A stretch of DNA of 64,000 bases from Tubulanus polymorphus (taxonomy: Eukaryota > Nemertea > Palaeonemertea > Tubulaniformes > Tubulanidae). The position numbers and the translations under genes are program-made. Below the pieces are notes generated by a model. The model saw only the letters and a program-made list of their open reading frames with translations, was not told the origin of the DNA and made no database searches. Location of the stretch: contig NC_134025.1 in NCBI RefSeq assembly GCF_964204645.1, positions 23,218,001-23,282,000 of the forward strand, read 5' to 3'. Shown piece by piece: positions 41,856 to 52,059 of the stretch. Within the stretch, counting starts at the first letter, position 1. Every line of letters begins with the position of its first letter.

Positions 41856-42352
41856 TTATGGTGGCTGATAAGGGCCATAGCGAAAAATTTCTGGTATGCA
41901 AATCAGGGCGCCAGAACGCCAAACCGAAAAAAAACGTCCAATTTTCTCTGATAGTTCGTTTTGGCGTGCCACTTTCAACCATGTAAAATAATTCTATGCA
42001 AATTTATGCAAATTACACACAGGATCAACACGCCAAATTGAAAAATAATATTACTGTGATGGAATGGTTGTTTTGGCGGGGGCGCCAAAATGTTAGTTCT
42101 TTTTGGTGAGGGCGCCAAAACGGAATTTTCTTTTTTGGCACGCCAAAACGAACTTTCAGAGAAAATTGGACGTTTTTCATTGTTTTGGCGGGGGCGCCAC
42201 AATGTAAGTTTGTTTTGGCAGAATTTTCTTTGTTTTGGCGTTCCAAAACGTACTTTCAGAGAAGATTGAACGTTTTTTTTTCGTTTTGGAGTTCTGGCGC
42301 CCTGATTTGCATACCAGAAATTTTTTGCTATGGCCCTTATCAGCCACCATAG
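41856..42352. mobile_element. TTAA-flanked MITE, copy 1
   Basis: It has long inverted ends: TATGGTGGCTGATAAGGGCC, continuing through AAATTTCTGGTATGCAAATC and AGGGCGCCAGAAC, matched in reverse at 42290-42352. TTAA stands at both borders (41852-41855 and 42353-42356). The interior repeats TTTTGGCG(G/C)...GCGCCAAAACG and AACTTTCAGAGAAAATTG. No coding capacity; 497 bp. Confidence 0.8.
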
Positions 42353-42394
42353 TTAAGGGATCATTCATTAATTACGTACGCATAAAATTTGAAT

Positions 42395-42535
42395 ATTTCC
42401 GTCGAGTACAGTACCCTTTCCTATGGTTTTTGCCAATATTTTCTAAATTTGGATTGATCGCCAATAGTTTTCTATACGACCCGGCCCTGCGATATTGCAT
42501 TTAGCCACCGGCGAAATCCGCCATCTTTTTTCTTG
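42395..42535 (+). repeat. DIRS copy 2 left inverted terminal repeat
   Basis: Begins ATTTCCGTCGAGTACAGTAC and continues CCTTTCCTATGGTTTTTGCC, then AATATTTTCTAAATTTGGAT. The sequence to about CGCCATCTTTTTT is present in reverse complement at the right end. Confidence 0.88.
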
Positions 42536-42732
42536 GCGTTCTAGCATTCAGGACGCGCTGGATTTTTTCGCCATAAAAATCTAGGAATTAGGAATATATG
42601 GGAGTTTTCACTCTCGTAATGGTGAGTCCGTTCGGTTTGGGGGTTATCCCTGGTTTCTATTTTTCCGTAATTTTATTTACAAATATAATTTAATTGAATT
42701 GAATTGAATTTGTTATTGTGACAGAAATAATT

Positions 42733-43527
42733 ATGCCGCCCCCTCCTAAGGGTCAACATCGCGGCGGTGAGGGATGCAGGCATTTGTTCGGCGCCTGGGA
42801 CAATCACGATTCGTGTGCGTCGTGCAGGCGCAAATCTGGACAAATCTGTGCAAGGAGTAATCCTTGCAAGATTTGCGAGGTGTGGTCCGAGGACCTTTGG
42901 CTTCGGGCCGATAAGCCTCTGAAACTAAAAGATCGTCGTCGAGTTAATAGTAGGGATTCGTCGGTTTGCGCCGACGTGCCAACCGACGTCCCTAATTCTA
43001 TTTTTAATTGTATAGCGGAGCGGTCGCCGATCGTTCTGGTACGATCGGCTTCCCAACTCCGTTCACCGGGGAGGAACGCTGGTTCACCGGCACCGGTCTC
43101 CGGTCAATCACCAGTCGTTGGTCGTTCACCGGTTTGGCCGGTTCAGACTATATGTTCTGAACCGAGCGCGCGCCGCGGTAGTCGGGATCGGCCGGCACCG
43201 GTTCGGTCGGTACCGGTCTGGTCCAGACGTCATCCGGTTCAAAACTTCCGGTTCGTACATCGTCTGATTCTGATCGTCGCTCCGGGGATAGAGCTCGCTC
43301 TCCCACTAGATCCAGACACCGTGAGCGTAATAAACGCGCAAGGTCTCCTCGCAGATCAAGGTTTGATCGCGAGAGGGATTACGATCGTTATTGCAGGAAG
43401 TTTCGGTCTTCTCATCGTTCGTCGATGTCGGTTAGCGATGAAGGCGATTTTTGTAGTAGCTCTCGATCCCGTGCGAGGGACCGTCACCGAAGTCGGCATG
43501 ATCATCGGGATACGGGAAAATTCCTGA
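42733..43527 (+). CDS. DIRS copy 2 gag-like ORF, N-terminal part
   Basis: Met at 42733 (MPPPPKGQHRGGEGCRHLFG). The first 70 residues hold paired cysteines and histidines (GCRHLF, HDSCASC, CARSNPCKICEVW), a likely zinc-binding domain. After about residue 170 the frame drifts from the arginine/serine-rich frame that continues in the long downstream ORF, so a frameshift interrupts gag. Similar starts occur in the other two copies. Confidence 0.7.
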   Translation: MPPPPKGQHRGGEGCRHLFGAWDNHDSCASCRRKSGQICARSNPCKICEVWSEDLWLRADKPLKLKDRRRVNSRDSSVCADVPTDVPNSIFNCIAERSPIVLVRSASQLRSPGRNAGSPAPVSGQSPVVGRSPVWPVQTICSEPSARRGSRDRPAPVRSVPVWSRRHPVQNFRFVHRLILIVAPGIELALPLDPDTVSVINAQGLLADQGLIARGITIVIAGSFGLLIVRRCRLAMKAIFVVALDPVRGTVTEVGMIIGIRENS

Positions 43528-46500
43528 CTCGGAAGGATTTCCATGTATTTGAAGAGAAAATTTTTAACTTGTTATCATCGTCGCAACAAGTCGCTGCAAC
43601 CTCTACAACAGGTAAGCCTATTCCTGATTGTCTGGTTAGAAGTTCGCCAGCCCACTCAGTTGTTCGGAATTCTGACACTGAATTCCTGGATGCTGGGGTA
43701 GGGTCTGATTTCAATGATGATCCGGTCCCAGAAGCGGCAATTCCTTCTGGGGTTGTTCCTGTCGCGAGCAATTTTGGGTTGCCCCATACGATGGGGACTT
43801 CCCTGGCTCGCAATGTATCTCCGTCCCGTTCAGTTTTATCCGAACCAGCCGGGGACATGCCATTTAGAGCGATGATTAGTGAGTTATTTGTCAAACACGG
43901 GGCAACTCGCTCTAAGCCCACAGCAGCTCCTCTGGTCGGTGAGTCAATGGAAGCTTATCGCCCTCCGGATTCCGATCTTAACGTTTTATGGGAATCGTCA
44001 GCGGCTTCAAGAGAATGGGCTCGATTGGATACGCAATTATGGGGTGAATGTCGCCCTGGAACGTTTTCGTTTCCCCCTCCAGAACGGGGTATGAAATCTG
44101 GGAAATATTTTAGTTCCACCGATCCACCTATAGGCACATTTCGCTCGGCCTATTTCGCAACTCCAGGTGCTGTGGATCACAGTCATAGCTGCCTGGATGC
44201 TGATTATACTTTGATCAGCCCGGATACTGTTTCAGCACAGTCGGGTATTCGTTTGCCTAAGTCCGGTCTGGTGGCCATGACGTCAATCCTGGACAATCTT
44301 ACCAGGGTTGGTTCGTTTCAGGATATGGCACTTAAGGTGTTGACGGGTGAGCTTCGCGAGACTCACGCCGCCGTTCATGCGGGCTCCGACTCAGAGTTAG
44401 TTGCCCTGAAACTGGAGGGAATGGACCGGATTATCCAATCTTTGGCTCGGTCTGTTTCACATGTAATTCCGTTGTCGGTTCAGGGTCAGGCTAATCTTGT
44501 GTTAGCCTCCCGTCAGTCAGTTATGGACTCCAGTTTCAAAGCTCGTCTACCGGATATGGTGTCCAATGCTTTGCTGAGAGCTCCATTGGGGACGTCTTCA
44601 CGTCTCTTCTCCCATTGGTGCGCTCCTGTTTCCGCTGAGCTGAGGAAGATTCGGGAGGTCCAGACCAAGTCCACCGTGCAAACTCCGTGGAAAAAGCGTT
44701 CTGGTCCGACGCCGGCGGCGCAAGGTTCGGCAAGGACGCAAACAGGACCAACTCAAACTTCAGCGCTTTCTCAGGCGGCTACGGATGCCGGTTGGAGAAC
44801 TAGCGCGCAACTTCAACAATCGTGTCAAGCCTCGTCCAGTCGTAACAGTTCCGGTTCAAATCGAGGCAAGCTCCAAAAAGGGGCTCTTCCTTTCGGAAAA
44901 ACTCTAAATGAATTCTCGGGACCAGTGGGAGGTTGTCTGCAGCGGGCAGCAACCCACTGGTCCGACCTTTTCGGAGACGGTTGGCCCTCCCGGGTCGTCT
45001 CTTGTGGCTACCGTCTCCGTTTCCTGAGGCGACCGCACCTGACGAGTTCACCTCCGGACATGCGGCCAAAACCAGGTCAGGAGGCCTTAATCTCTCCGGC
45101 TCTCAAGGAATTGGCCGAGAAGGGAGCGATAGAACCAGTTTGCAACGAAACTTCTCTCGGCTGGTTTTCTCGAATATTCATGGTACCAAAGGCCACAGGG
45201 GATCAACGGACAGTGATAGATCTGTCATCCCTCAATCGGCACCTAGACATTCCAAGGTTCCGGATGACCAAGCCCAAGGACGTGATTCAAGGGCTCCGTC
45301 CAGGTCAATGGGCAGCTTCATTGGACCTGAAAGATGCTTACTTTCAGGTTCCAATTCACCCAAAATCTCGGCGATTTCTCTGGATAAAGTGGAAAGGCCG
45401 CCAGTTCCAATTCAGGTCTCTTCCATTTGGCCTCAGTACGGCCCTGTGGGTTTTCACCAAGTTGGTCAAGTCAGTTCAGAAGGTACTTCAGTCACGGGGT
45501 GTTCGACTGTTCGTTTACCTCGACGACTGGTTAATAGTCGCGAATTCGGCTCAGGAATGTCGGGAGGCAATGACCTCAGTCTTGGACTTAGTCCATCAGC
45601 TAGGGTTCCGCGTAAACAGGGAAAAATCTCAGTTGACGCCGGCCCAACAGTTCACTTATCTCGGCATGGACTTCGATCTCCGAATCGGCAAAGTCTTTCC
45701 GTCTATGGTTCGAGTAGCCAAACTTCAAGAAGCTGTAGCGAGAGTGTCCACAACCCCGAGAACAGCTCGTTACTGGTCACGGCTTCTAGGCTCCATCAGC
45801 TCCATGGGTCTGGTGGTGCCCTTAGGCCGCCTCAGAAGCAGGTGCTTGCAACGATATTGGAAGGTCTTCTGGTCTCAGTCGAAGGGCAACTGGGAGGCCT
45901 TGATTCCCGTACCTCCAACCGATCTAAGTCCGGATCTTCAGTGGTGGGCGGCAACTACGAATCTTCGGCTCGGGGTGTCACTAGCCCCGTTAGAGGCTCC
46001 AGTTCGTGTATTCACGGATGCCAGTCACCAAGGATGGGGGGCACATTTGGAGAACCGAGTCAAAGCCGGGAGATGGTCTCGCTACGAGGCCACCAACCAC
46101 ATAAATTTCCTAGAAATGCTGGCCGTGTGGAAGGCCCTGAAGTTCTTTCACAGGAGAGTGGAGGGCCACCACGTTTGGTTAGCCACAGACAATTCAACAG
46201 TGAGGGCTTACCTTCAAAACCAAGGGGGCACTCACTCAGAAACCCTCACAGGTCTGTCGGCCAAAATTCTTCTTGGGTGCCAGACAAAGGGCGTGTCCCT
46301 GACTGTGGCACATTTAGCAGGGAAAAGGAACGTGATGGCCGATGCTCTGTCTCGTCGAGGTCAGGCTATTGCGACAGAATGGGTTCTCGACCAAGAAGTA
46401 GCCAATCGGGTTCGAGACATGTTTGGCAATCGGCTACTGGATTTGCCACCCGGTTCAATGGGAGGTGTCCTCTGTTTGTGTCCCCGTTTCCAGACGCGGA

Positions 46501-46598
46501 AGCGTGGGTGGTCGATGCCTTCTCTCTGGACTGGTCGGGGATGCATGGGTATGCGTTCCCGCCCACACCAGTCCTGCCGCGCTTACTGGATCAAATAG
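43425..46598 (+). CDS. DIRS copy 2 gag C-terminus fused to RT-RNase H
   Basis: An open frame of 1,057 residues. About 1-500 are gag-like (RS-rich start, later LASRQSVMDSSFKARLPDMV). About 500 onward is the DIRS pol: substrate-binding WAASLDLKDAYFQVPIHP, the polymerase motif VYLDDWLIV with YLDD at 698-701, then RNase H with VFTDASHQGWGAHL (Asp865), HINFLEML, LATDNSTV and KRNVMADALS. A 4-base deletion near 46440, relative to copy 1, shifts the frame just after RNase H, so the last ~50 residues are out of register. RT and RNase H catalytic residues look intact. Confidence 0.9.
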   Translation: MSVSDEGDFCSSSRSRARDRHRSRHDHRDTGKFLTRKDFHVFEEKIFNLLSSSQQVAATSTTGKPIPDCLVRSSPAHSVVRNSDTEFLDAGVGSDFNDDPVPEAAIPSGVVPVASNFGLPHTMGTSLARNVSPSRSVLSEPAGDMPFRAMISELFVKHGATRSKPTAAPLVGESMEAYRPPDSDLNVLWESSAASREWARLDTQLWGECRPGTFSFPPPERGMKSGKYFSSTDPPIGTFRSAYFATPGAVDHSHSCLDADYTLISPDTVSAQSGIRLPKSGLVAMTSILDNLTRVGSFQDMALKVLTGELRETHAAVHAGSDSELVALKLEGMDRIIQSLARSVSHVIPLSVQGQANLVLASRQSVMDSSFKARLPDMVSNALLRAPLGTSSRLFSHWCAPVSAELRKIREVQTKSTVQTPWKKRSGPTPAAQGSARTQTGPTQTSALSQAATDAGWRTSAQLQQSCQASSSRNSSGSNRGKLQKGALPFGKTLNEFSGPVGGCLQRAATHWSDLFGDGWPSRVVSCGYRLRFLRRPHLTSSPPDMRPKPGQEALISPALKELAEKGAIEPVCNETSLGWFSRIFMVPKATGDQRTVIDLSSLNRHLDIPRFRMTKPKDVIQGLRPGQWAASLDLKDAYFQVPIHPKSRRFLWIKWKGRQFQFRSLPFGLSTALWVFTKLVKSVQKVLQSRGVRLFVYLDDWLIVANSAQECREAMTSVLDLVHQLGFRVNREKSQLTPAQQFTYLGMDFDLRIGKVFPSMVRVAKLQEAVARVSTTPRTARYWSRLLGSISSMGLVVPLGRLRSRCLQRYWKVFWSQSKGNWEALIPVPPTDLSPDLQWWAATTNLRLGVSLAPLEAPVRVFTDASHQGWGAHLENRVKAGRWSRYEATNHINFLEMLAVWKALKFFHRRVEGHHVWLATDNSTVRAYLQNQGGTHSETLTGLSAKILLGCQTKGVSLTVAHLAGKRNVMADALSRRGQAIATEWVLDQEVANRVRDMFGNRLLDLPPGSMGGVLCLCPRFQTRKRGWSMPSLWTGRGCMGMRSRPHQSCRAYWIK

Positions 46599-46900
46599 AG
46601 AGATCAGTCAATTGCAACATAGTTGTGGTAGCACCATGTTGGCCGGCTCAGAAATGGTTCCTACCACTTCTCAACCTACTGTGCGACAACCCCAGGATTC
46701 TTCCGAATTTCCCATCGCTTCTGTCTCAGGGGAACTTTCGGCATCATCCAAACAGCCAGTGGTTAAATCTGCTCGCCTGGCCATTGTCCAGCGTTCCTTG
46801 TCAGCTTCAGGCTTTTCAGAACAGGCTGCCTCCTCTATCGCAGGATCTAAGCGGCCATCAACAAGTACCATTTACGATGCCAAATGGAGTCATTTTGCGG
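46440..46900 (+). pseudogene. DIRS copy 2 post-RNase H domain, out of frame
   Basis: In the +2 frame relative to pol the expected domain continues: FATRFNGRCPLFVSPFPDAE, then AFSLDWSGMHGYAFPPTPVL, VVVAPCWPAQKWFLPLLNLL. This is the region often annotated as a DAM-like methyltransferase in DIRS elements. Copy 1 keeps DLFATRFN in frame at 38578-38605; copies 2 and 3 share the 4-base deletion. The domain would be untranslated unless frameshifting occurs. Confidence 0.7.
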
Positions 46901-47850
46901 ATTGGTGTGCTGCAGGGGAAATTGATCCATGCTCACCCTCTGTAGCTCAATTGGCAGATTTTTTACTGCACCTATTTCTAGTAAAAGGTTTGCAGGTCAT
47001 AACTATTAAAGGTTACCATTCCGCGATTTCTCATACATTGCGTGCTTCTGGATGGCCAAATGTAGCAGGGGATCATCGGATATCCCAGCTGGTTGCAGGG
47101 TTTTCTATTTCCCGGCCTCGGGTAACAAGGACAGTTCCACCATGGGATCTGTCTGTAATTTTGAAGAAGTTAATGGAGGCTCCATTTGAACCTCTTTCGG
47201 CAGCGTCATTTGCAAATTTGTCAAAAAAGACTGTATTTTTGCTGTTCTTGGCTTGCTCGGCCCGTCGCTCTGAGATTCATGCGCTTTCAGTCCGACAAGG
47301 TCATATTGTCTTTGGGCCAGCGAATGAATTTGTTTCGCTGCGGCCTGCTTTGGAATTTTTGGCAAAGAACCAACGACCAGGCTCGGTTGGGCGTCAATGG
47401 CGAATTGAAGCCCTAATACATCGAGTGGAACCGGGCATCCCGGACAGGACTTTATGTCCTGTGCGGGCGTTGTGTTTCTATTTAGATCTCTCACGGAGGG
47501 GTTCACGGGAGCGGTTATTTATTCCGCTGCTGGATCATCTAAAGGAGGATATTTCGCGGGACGCAGTGGCCCGATGGGTCTCTTCACTGATCAAGGACAT
47601 TTTATTGAAGGAGAATCTTTCCTCGGAGGGAGTGGTTTCTCATCAAGTGAGGTCTATGGCTACTTCCTGCGCAGCCTTTTCGGGTGCTCCGTTGGAGGAA
47701 GTCTGTCGGGCCGCCTTTTGGAATTCACCGTCGACATTCACGTCGTTTTATTTACGGGATGTTTCAGGCCAGTTAGGCTCATTAGCTTCACTTGGTCCTG
47801 TTGTCATGGCTCAAGGTGTCCGTTCTTTCCGATCGGACCCTTTAGTGTAG
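46636..47850 (+). CDS. DIRS copy 2 tyrosine recombinase
   Basis: 404 residues from the in-frame Met at 46636; the frame is open further upstream to 46423. The catalytic set is complete: first Arg in ACSARRSEIHALSV (about 210), HxxR in SHQVRSMATS (His336, Arg339), and nucleophile Tyr372 in FTSFYLRD. N-terminal helices include WSHFADWCAAGEIDPCSP and GYHSAISHTLRASG, typical of the core-binding domain. The enzyme integrates the circular DIRS intermediate. It overlaps the end of pol, as usual for DIRS ORFs. Confidence 0.9.
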   Translation: MLAGSEMVPTTSQPTVRQPQDSSEFPIASVSGELSASSKQPVVKSARLAIVQRSLSASGFSEQAASSIAGSKRPSTSTIYDAKWSHFADWCAAGEIDPCSPSVAQLADFLLHLFLVKGLQVITIKGYHSAISHTLRASGWPNVAGDHRISQLVAGFSISRPRVTRTVPPWDLSVILKKLMEAPFEPLSAASFANLSKKTVFLLFLACSARRSEIHALSVRQGHIVFGPANEFVSLRPALEFLAKNQRPGSVGRQWRIEALIHRVEPGIPDRTLCPVRALCFYLDLSRRGSRERLFIPLLDHLKEDISRDAVARWVSSLIKDILLKENLSSEGVVSHQVRSMATSCAAFSGAPLEEVCRAAFWNSPSTFTSFYLRDVSGQLGSLASLGPVVMAQGVRSFRSDPLV

Positions 47851-48100
47851 AATATTTATGTTGCATTATCAGGATCACAGGGGGTGTATCCTTGTACATA
47901 GTTTGGGCTCATATCTGCAAGTATTAATTTCGCAAAATTCTGGGGGGGCCCCTGAGCTGGACGGACTCACTGTGGCCAACCGGTCTTCCCTGTGCTACAG
48001 TGCTCCATTCCGTGCTTGGGTAAGTGCTCTCTTTTTCCCTCTTACCTTGCGTTTGAGCGGTGGTTTTTCTATCTACCTTTCCCACCATTCTTGTGCTAGG

Positions 48101-48206
48101 CTAGTCTAGCAAAAACCATAGGAAAGGGTACAGTACTCGACGGAAATATTACAATTTTTGGAACTAAAATTTGTATTTCCGAGTAGTACTTACCCTTTCC
48201 TATGGT
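48101..48206. repeat. DIRS copy 2 internal complementary region
   Basis: ACCATAGGAAAGGGTACAGT through CTCGACGGAAAT (to 48147) is the complement of the left terminus. ATTACAATTTTTGGAACTAA through TTACCCTTTCCTATGGT is the complement of the right terminus. The junction at 48147/48148 therefore mimics the joined ends of a circle, the classical DIRS arrangement. Confidence 0.88.
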
Positions 48207-48261
48207 GGGAATCCCGCCCACCTGCCCCGCATAGCTGGTTTTTTTTTTTGTCTGCTATGAC

Positions 48262-48426
48262 GTAAAAAGATGGCGGATTTTGCCGGTGGCTAAATGCAAT
48301 ACCGCAGGGCCGGGTCGTATAGAAAAACCATTGGCGATAAATCCAAATTTAGAAAATATTGGCAAAAACCATAGGAAAGGGTAAGTACTACTCGGAAATA
48401 CAAATTTTAGTTCCAAAAATTGTAAT
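48262..48426 (-). repeat. DIRS copy 2 right inverted terminal repeat
   Basis: Complement of the left repeat from GATGGCGGATTTTGCCGGTG to CCATAGGAAAGGGTAAGTAC, with a unique outer tail ending TTCCAAAAATTGTAAT. Confidence 0.87.
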
Positions 48427-48752
48427 TTTATGACATTACGGCTCTTGGTTGTGAAATCCTGCTAGAAATGGAAATAGTCTGCATGTTTAAAATGGTACAA
48501 CACTTAAAAGACTGCCATCAGATAAACACAAGTTTGAAAATGGTTTGTCTTCTAATAGCATTTAGACCCAATTTCTGACTGCTATAGTACACGATACGAT
48601 GCTAATTGTTCTCATCATATGATTTTTTTGCAGTATGAAATTTGTCCAAAAAACAGTTTGAAAGTTGATCAAAGATTGAATGATGGTGTTTAATATTTTG
48701 TGTTCTACATGGTAACTATAAATTTCTTATGAAATTCCCACTTGACTATTAA
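48427..48752 (+). ncRNA. Truncated exon module of the non-coding gene, third block
   Basis: The host sequence resumes inside the exon corresponding to 36003 onward (TTATGACATTACGGCTCTTG), followed by the same downstream stretch as at 41525-41855. The upstream exon of the module is missing at this junction. Confidence 0.45.
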
Positions 48753-49253
48753 TTATGGTGGCTGATATGGGCCATAGTGAAAAATTTCTGGTATGCAAAT
48801 CAGGGCGCCAGAACGCCAAAACGAAAAAAAAAAACATCCAATTTTCTCTGATAGTTCGTTTTGGCGTGCCACTTTCAACCATGTAAAATAATTCTATGCA
48901 AATTTATGCAAATTACACACAGGATCAACGTGCCAAATTGAAAAATTATTTTACTGTGGTTGAATGCTTGTTTTGGCGGGGGCGCTAAAATGTTAGTTCT
49001 TTTTGGCGAGGGCGCCAAAACGGAATTTTCTTTTTTGGCGCGCCAAAACGAACTTTCAGAGAAAATTGGACGTTTTTCATTGTTTTGGCGGGGGCACCAA
49101 AATGTTAGTTTGTTTTGGCGGAATTTTCTTTGTTTTGGCGTTCCAAAACGAACTTTCAGAGAAAATTGAATGTTTTTTTTTTTTCGTTTTGGAGTTCTGG
49201 CGCCCTGATTTGCATACCAGAAATTTTTTGCTATGGCCCATATCAGCCACCAT
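48753..49253. mobile_element. TTAA-flanked MITE, copy 2
   Basis: Same family as 41856-42352: TATGGTGGCTGATATGGGCC start and GGCGCCAAAACG interior. The right border is damaged (CCACCATCATTCATTAATTA), so the final TTAA is lost. Confidence 0.8.
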
Positions 49254-49609
49254 CATTCATTAATTACATACGCATAAAATTTGAATATTTCCGTCGAGTA
49301 CTGTACCCTTTCCTATGGTTTTTGCCAATATTTTCTAAATTTGGATTGATCGCCAATGGTTTTCTATACGACCCGGCCCTGCGATATTGCATTTAGCCAC
49401 CGGCGAAATCCGCCATCTTTTTTCTTGGCGTTCTAGCATTCAGAACGCGTTGGATTTTTTCGCCATAAAAATCTAGGAATTAGGAATATAAGGGAGTTTT
49501 CACTCAGTTCGGTTTGGGGGTTATCCCTGGTTTCTATTTTTCCGTAATTTTATTAACAAATATAATTTAATTGAATTGAATTGAATTTGTTATTGTGACA
49601 GAAATAATT

Positions 49610-50337
49610 ATGCCGCCCCCTCCTAAGGGTCAACATCGTGGCGGTGAGGGATGCAGGCATTTGTTCGGCGCCTGGGACAATCACAATTCGTGTGCGTCGT
49701 GCAGGCGCAAATCTGGACAAATCTGTGCAAGGAGTAATCCTTGCAAGATTTGCGAGGTGTGGTCCGAGGACCTTTGGCTTCGGGCTGATAAGCCTCTGAA
49801 ACTAAAAGATCGTCGTCGAGTTAATAGTAGGGATTCGTCGGACATGCCAACCGACGTCTCTTATTCTATTTCTAATTCTGGTACGATCGGCTTCCCAACT
49901 CCGTTCACCGGGGAGGAACGCTGGTTCACCGGCACTGGTCTCCGGTCAATCACTGGTCGTTGGTCGTTCGGCCGGTTCAGACTATATGTTCTGAACCGAG
50001 CGCGCGCCGCGGTAGTCGGGATCGGCCGGCACTAGTCCGGTTCGGGCACCGGTCCAGACGTCATCCGGTTCAAAACTTCCGGTTCGTACATCGTCTGATT
50101 CTGATCGTCGTGACGATCAGAATCAGACGCTCTCCCACTAGATCCAGACACCGTGAGCGTAATAAACGCGCAAGGTCTCCTTCTCGCAGATCAAGGTTTG
50201 ATCGCGAGAGGGATTACGATCGTTATTGCAGGAAGTTTCGGTCTTCTCATCGTTCGTCGACGTCGGTTAGCGATGAAGGCGTCATACGTCTTCACGTCTC
50301 TTCTCCCATTGGTGTGCTCCTGTTTCCGCCGAGCTGA
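49610..50337 (+). pseudogene. DIRS copy 3 gag remnant
   Basis: ATG at 49610 gives MPPPPKGQHRGGEGCRHLFG and the same cysteine pairs as copy 2. The frame then shifts, with the RS-rich part (SRHRERNKRARSPSRRSRFD) continuing in another frame, and a large deletion follows. Confidence 0.75.
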
Positions 50338-50529
50338 GGAAGATTCGGTAGGTCCAGACCAAGTCCAGCGTCCAAACTCCGTGGAAAAAGCGTTCGGGCC
50401 CGACGTCGGCGGCGCAAGGTTCGGCACGGACGCAAACAGGTCAAACTCAATTTTCAGCGCTTTCTCAAGCGGCTACGGATACGGACAACTGCGCCTGATG
50501 AGGTCACCCCCGACATGCACCCAAAACCA

Positions 50530-51660
50530 GGTCAGGAGCCTTAATCTCTTCGGATCTCAAGGATTGGCCGAGAAGGTTGCGATAGAACCAGTTTGCGATG
50601 AAACTTCTCCCGGCTGGTTTTCTCGAATATTCATGGTACCAAAGGCCACAGGGGTTCAACGGATGGTGATAGATCTGTCATCCCTCAATCGGCACCTAGA
50701 CATTCCAAGGTTCCGGATGACCAAACCCAAGGACGTGATTCAAGGGCTCCATCCGGGGTCAATCGGCGGCTTCATTGAACCTGAAAGATGCTTACTTTCA
50801 GGTTCCAATTCACCCAAAATCTCAGCGATTTCTCAGGATAAAGTGGAAAGGCCGCCAGTTCCAATTCAAGTCTCTTCCATTTGGCCTCAGTACGGCCCCG
50901 TGGGTTTTCACCAAGTTGGTCAAGTCCGCTCAGAAGGTACTTCAGTCAAGGGGTGTTCGACTGTTCGTTTATCTCGTCGACTGGTTAATAGTCGTGAACT
51001 CTGCTCAAGAATTTCGGGAGGCATTGACCTCAGTCTTGGACTTAGTCCATCAGCTAGGGTTCTGCGTAAACAGGGAAAAATCTCAGTTGAAGCCGGCCCA
51101 ACAGTTCATTTATCTCGGCATGGACGTCAATCTCCAAATCAGCAAAGTCTTTCCGTCCATGGCTCGTGTAGCCAAACTTCAAGAAGCTGTAGCGGGAGTG
51201 CCCACAACCCCGAGAATAGCTCGTTACTGGTCACGACTCCATCACGACTCCATGGGTCTGGTGGTGCCATTAGGCCGCCTCAGAAGCAGGTGCTCGCAAC
51301 AATATTGGAAGGTCTTCTGGTCTCAGGTCGGTTGGAGGTACGGGAATCATGGTCTCCCAGTTGCCCTTCGACTAAGTCCAGATCTTCATTGGTGGGCGAC
51401 AACTAGAATCTTCGGCACAGGGTGTCACTAGCCCTGTTAGAGGCTCCAGTTTGGTATTCACAGATGCCAATCTCCAAGGGTGGTGGGCACATCTGGAGAA
51501 CCAAGTCAAAGCCGGGAGGTGGTCTCGCTACGAGGCCACCAACCACATAAATTTCCTGGAAATGCTGGCCGTGTGGAAGGCCCTGAAGTTCTTTCACAGG
51601 AGAGAGGAGGGCCACCACTTTTGGTTAGCCACGGACAATTCAACAGTGAGGGCTTACCTT
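50530..51660 (+). pseudogene. DIRS copy 3 RT-RNase H remnant
   Basis: Recognisable RT (NLKDAYFQVPIHPKSQRFLR, LSTAPWVFTKLVKSAQKVLQ) and RNase H (TDANLQGWWAHLENQVKAG) in shifted frames. The polymerase motif reads YLVDWLIV instead of YLDDWLIV, so an active-site Asp is lost. Confidence 0.82.
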
Positions 51661-52059
51661 CAGAATCAAGGGGCGCTCACTCAATCTTCACGGATCTGTC
51701 AGCCAAAATTCTTCTTTGGTGCCAGACAAAGGGCGTTTCCCTGACTGTGGCACATTTAGCAGGGAAAAGGAATGTGATGGCCGATGCTCTTTCTCATCGA
51801 GGTCAGGCTATTGCGACAGAATGGGTTCTCGACCAAGAAGTAGCCAATCGGGTTCGAGACATGTTTGGCAATCGGCTACTGGATTTGCCACCCGGTTCAA
51901 TGGGAGGTGTCCTCTGTTTGTTTCCCCGTTTCCAGACGCGGAAGCGTGGGGGTCGATGCCTTCTTTCTGGACTGGGCGGGAACGCATACACATGCATCCC
52001 CGACCAGTCCTCCGCGCTTGCTGGATCAAATAGAGAGATCAGTCAATTGCAATATAGTT

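Larger units (their letters stand above)
42395..48426 (+). mobile_element. DIRS retrotransposon copy 2, nearly complete
   Basis: A 6,032-bp DIRS element with a left inverted terminal repeat at about 42395-42535 and the right one at about 48262-48426. An internal complementary region around 48101-48206 reproduces both outer ends head to head. It encodes gag-like, RT-RNase H plus C-terminal domain, and tyrosine recombinase. DIRS elements replicate through a circular intermediate and integrate with the recombinase, leaving no target duplication; none is seen. Pol has a frameshift, while the recombinase is intact. It is inserted inside a 157-bp MITE whose intact copy is at 54513-54669. Confidence 0.93.

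Noticed and set aside
44933-46945. 670-codon frame overlapping DIRS pol
   Set aside because: Mostly a shadow of the RT frame; only its last part (after 46440) corresponds to real DIRS coding sequence, annotated separately.
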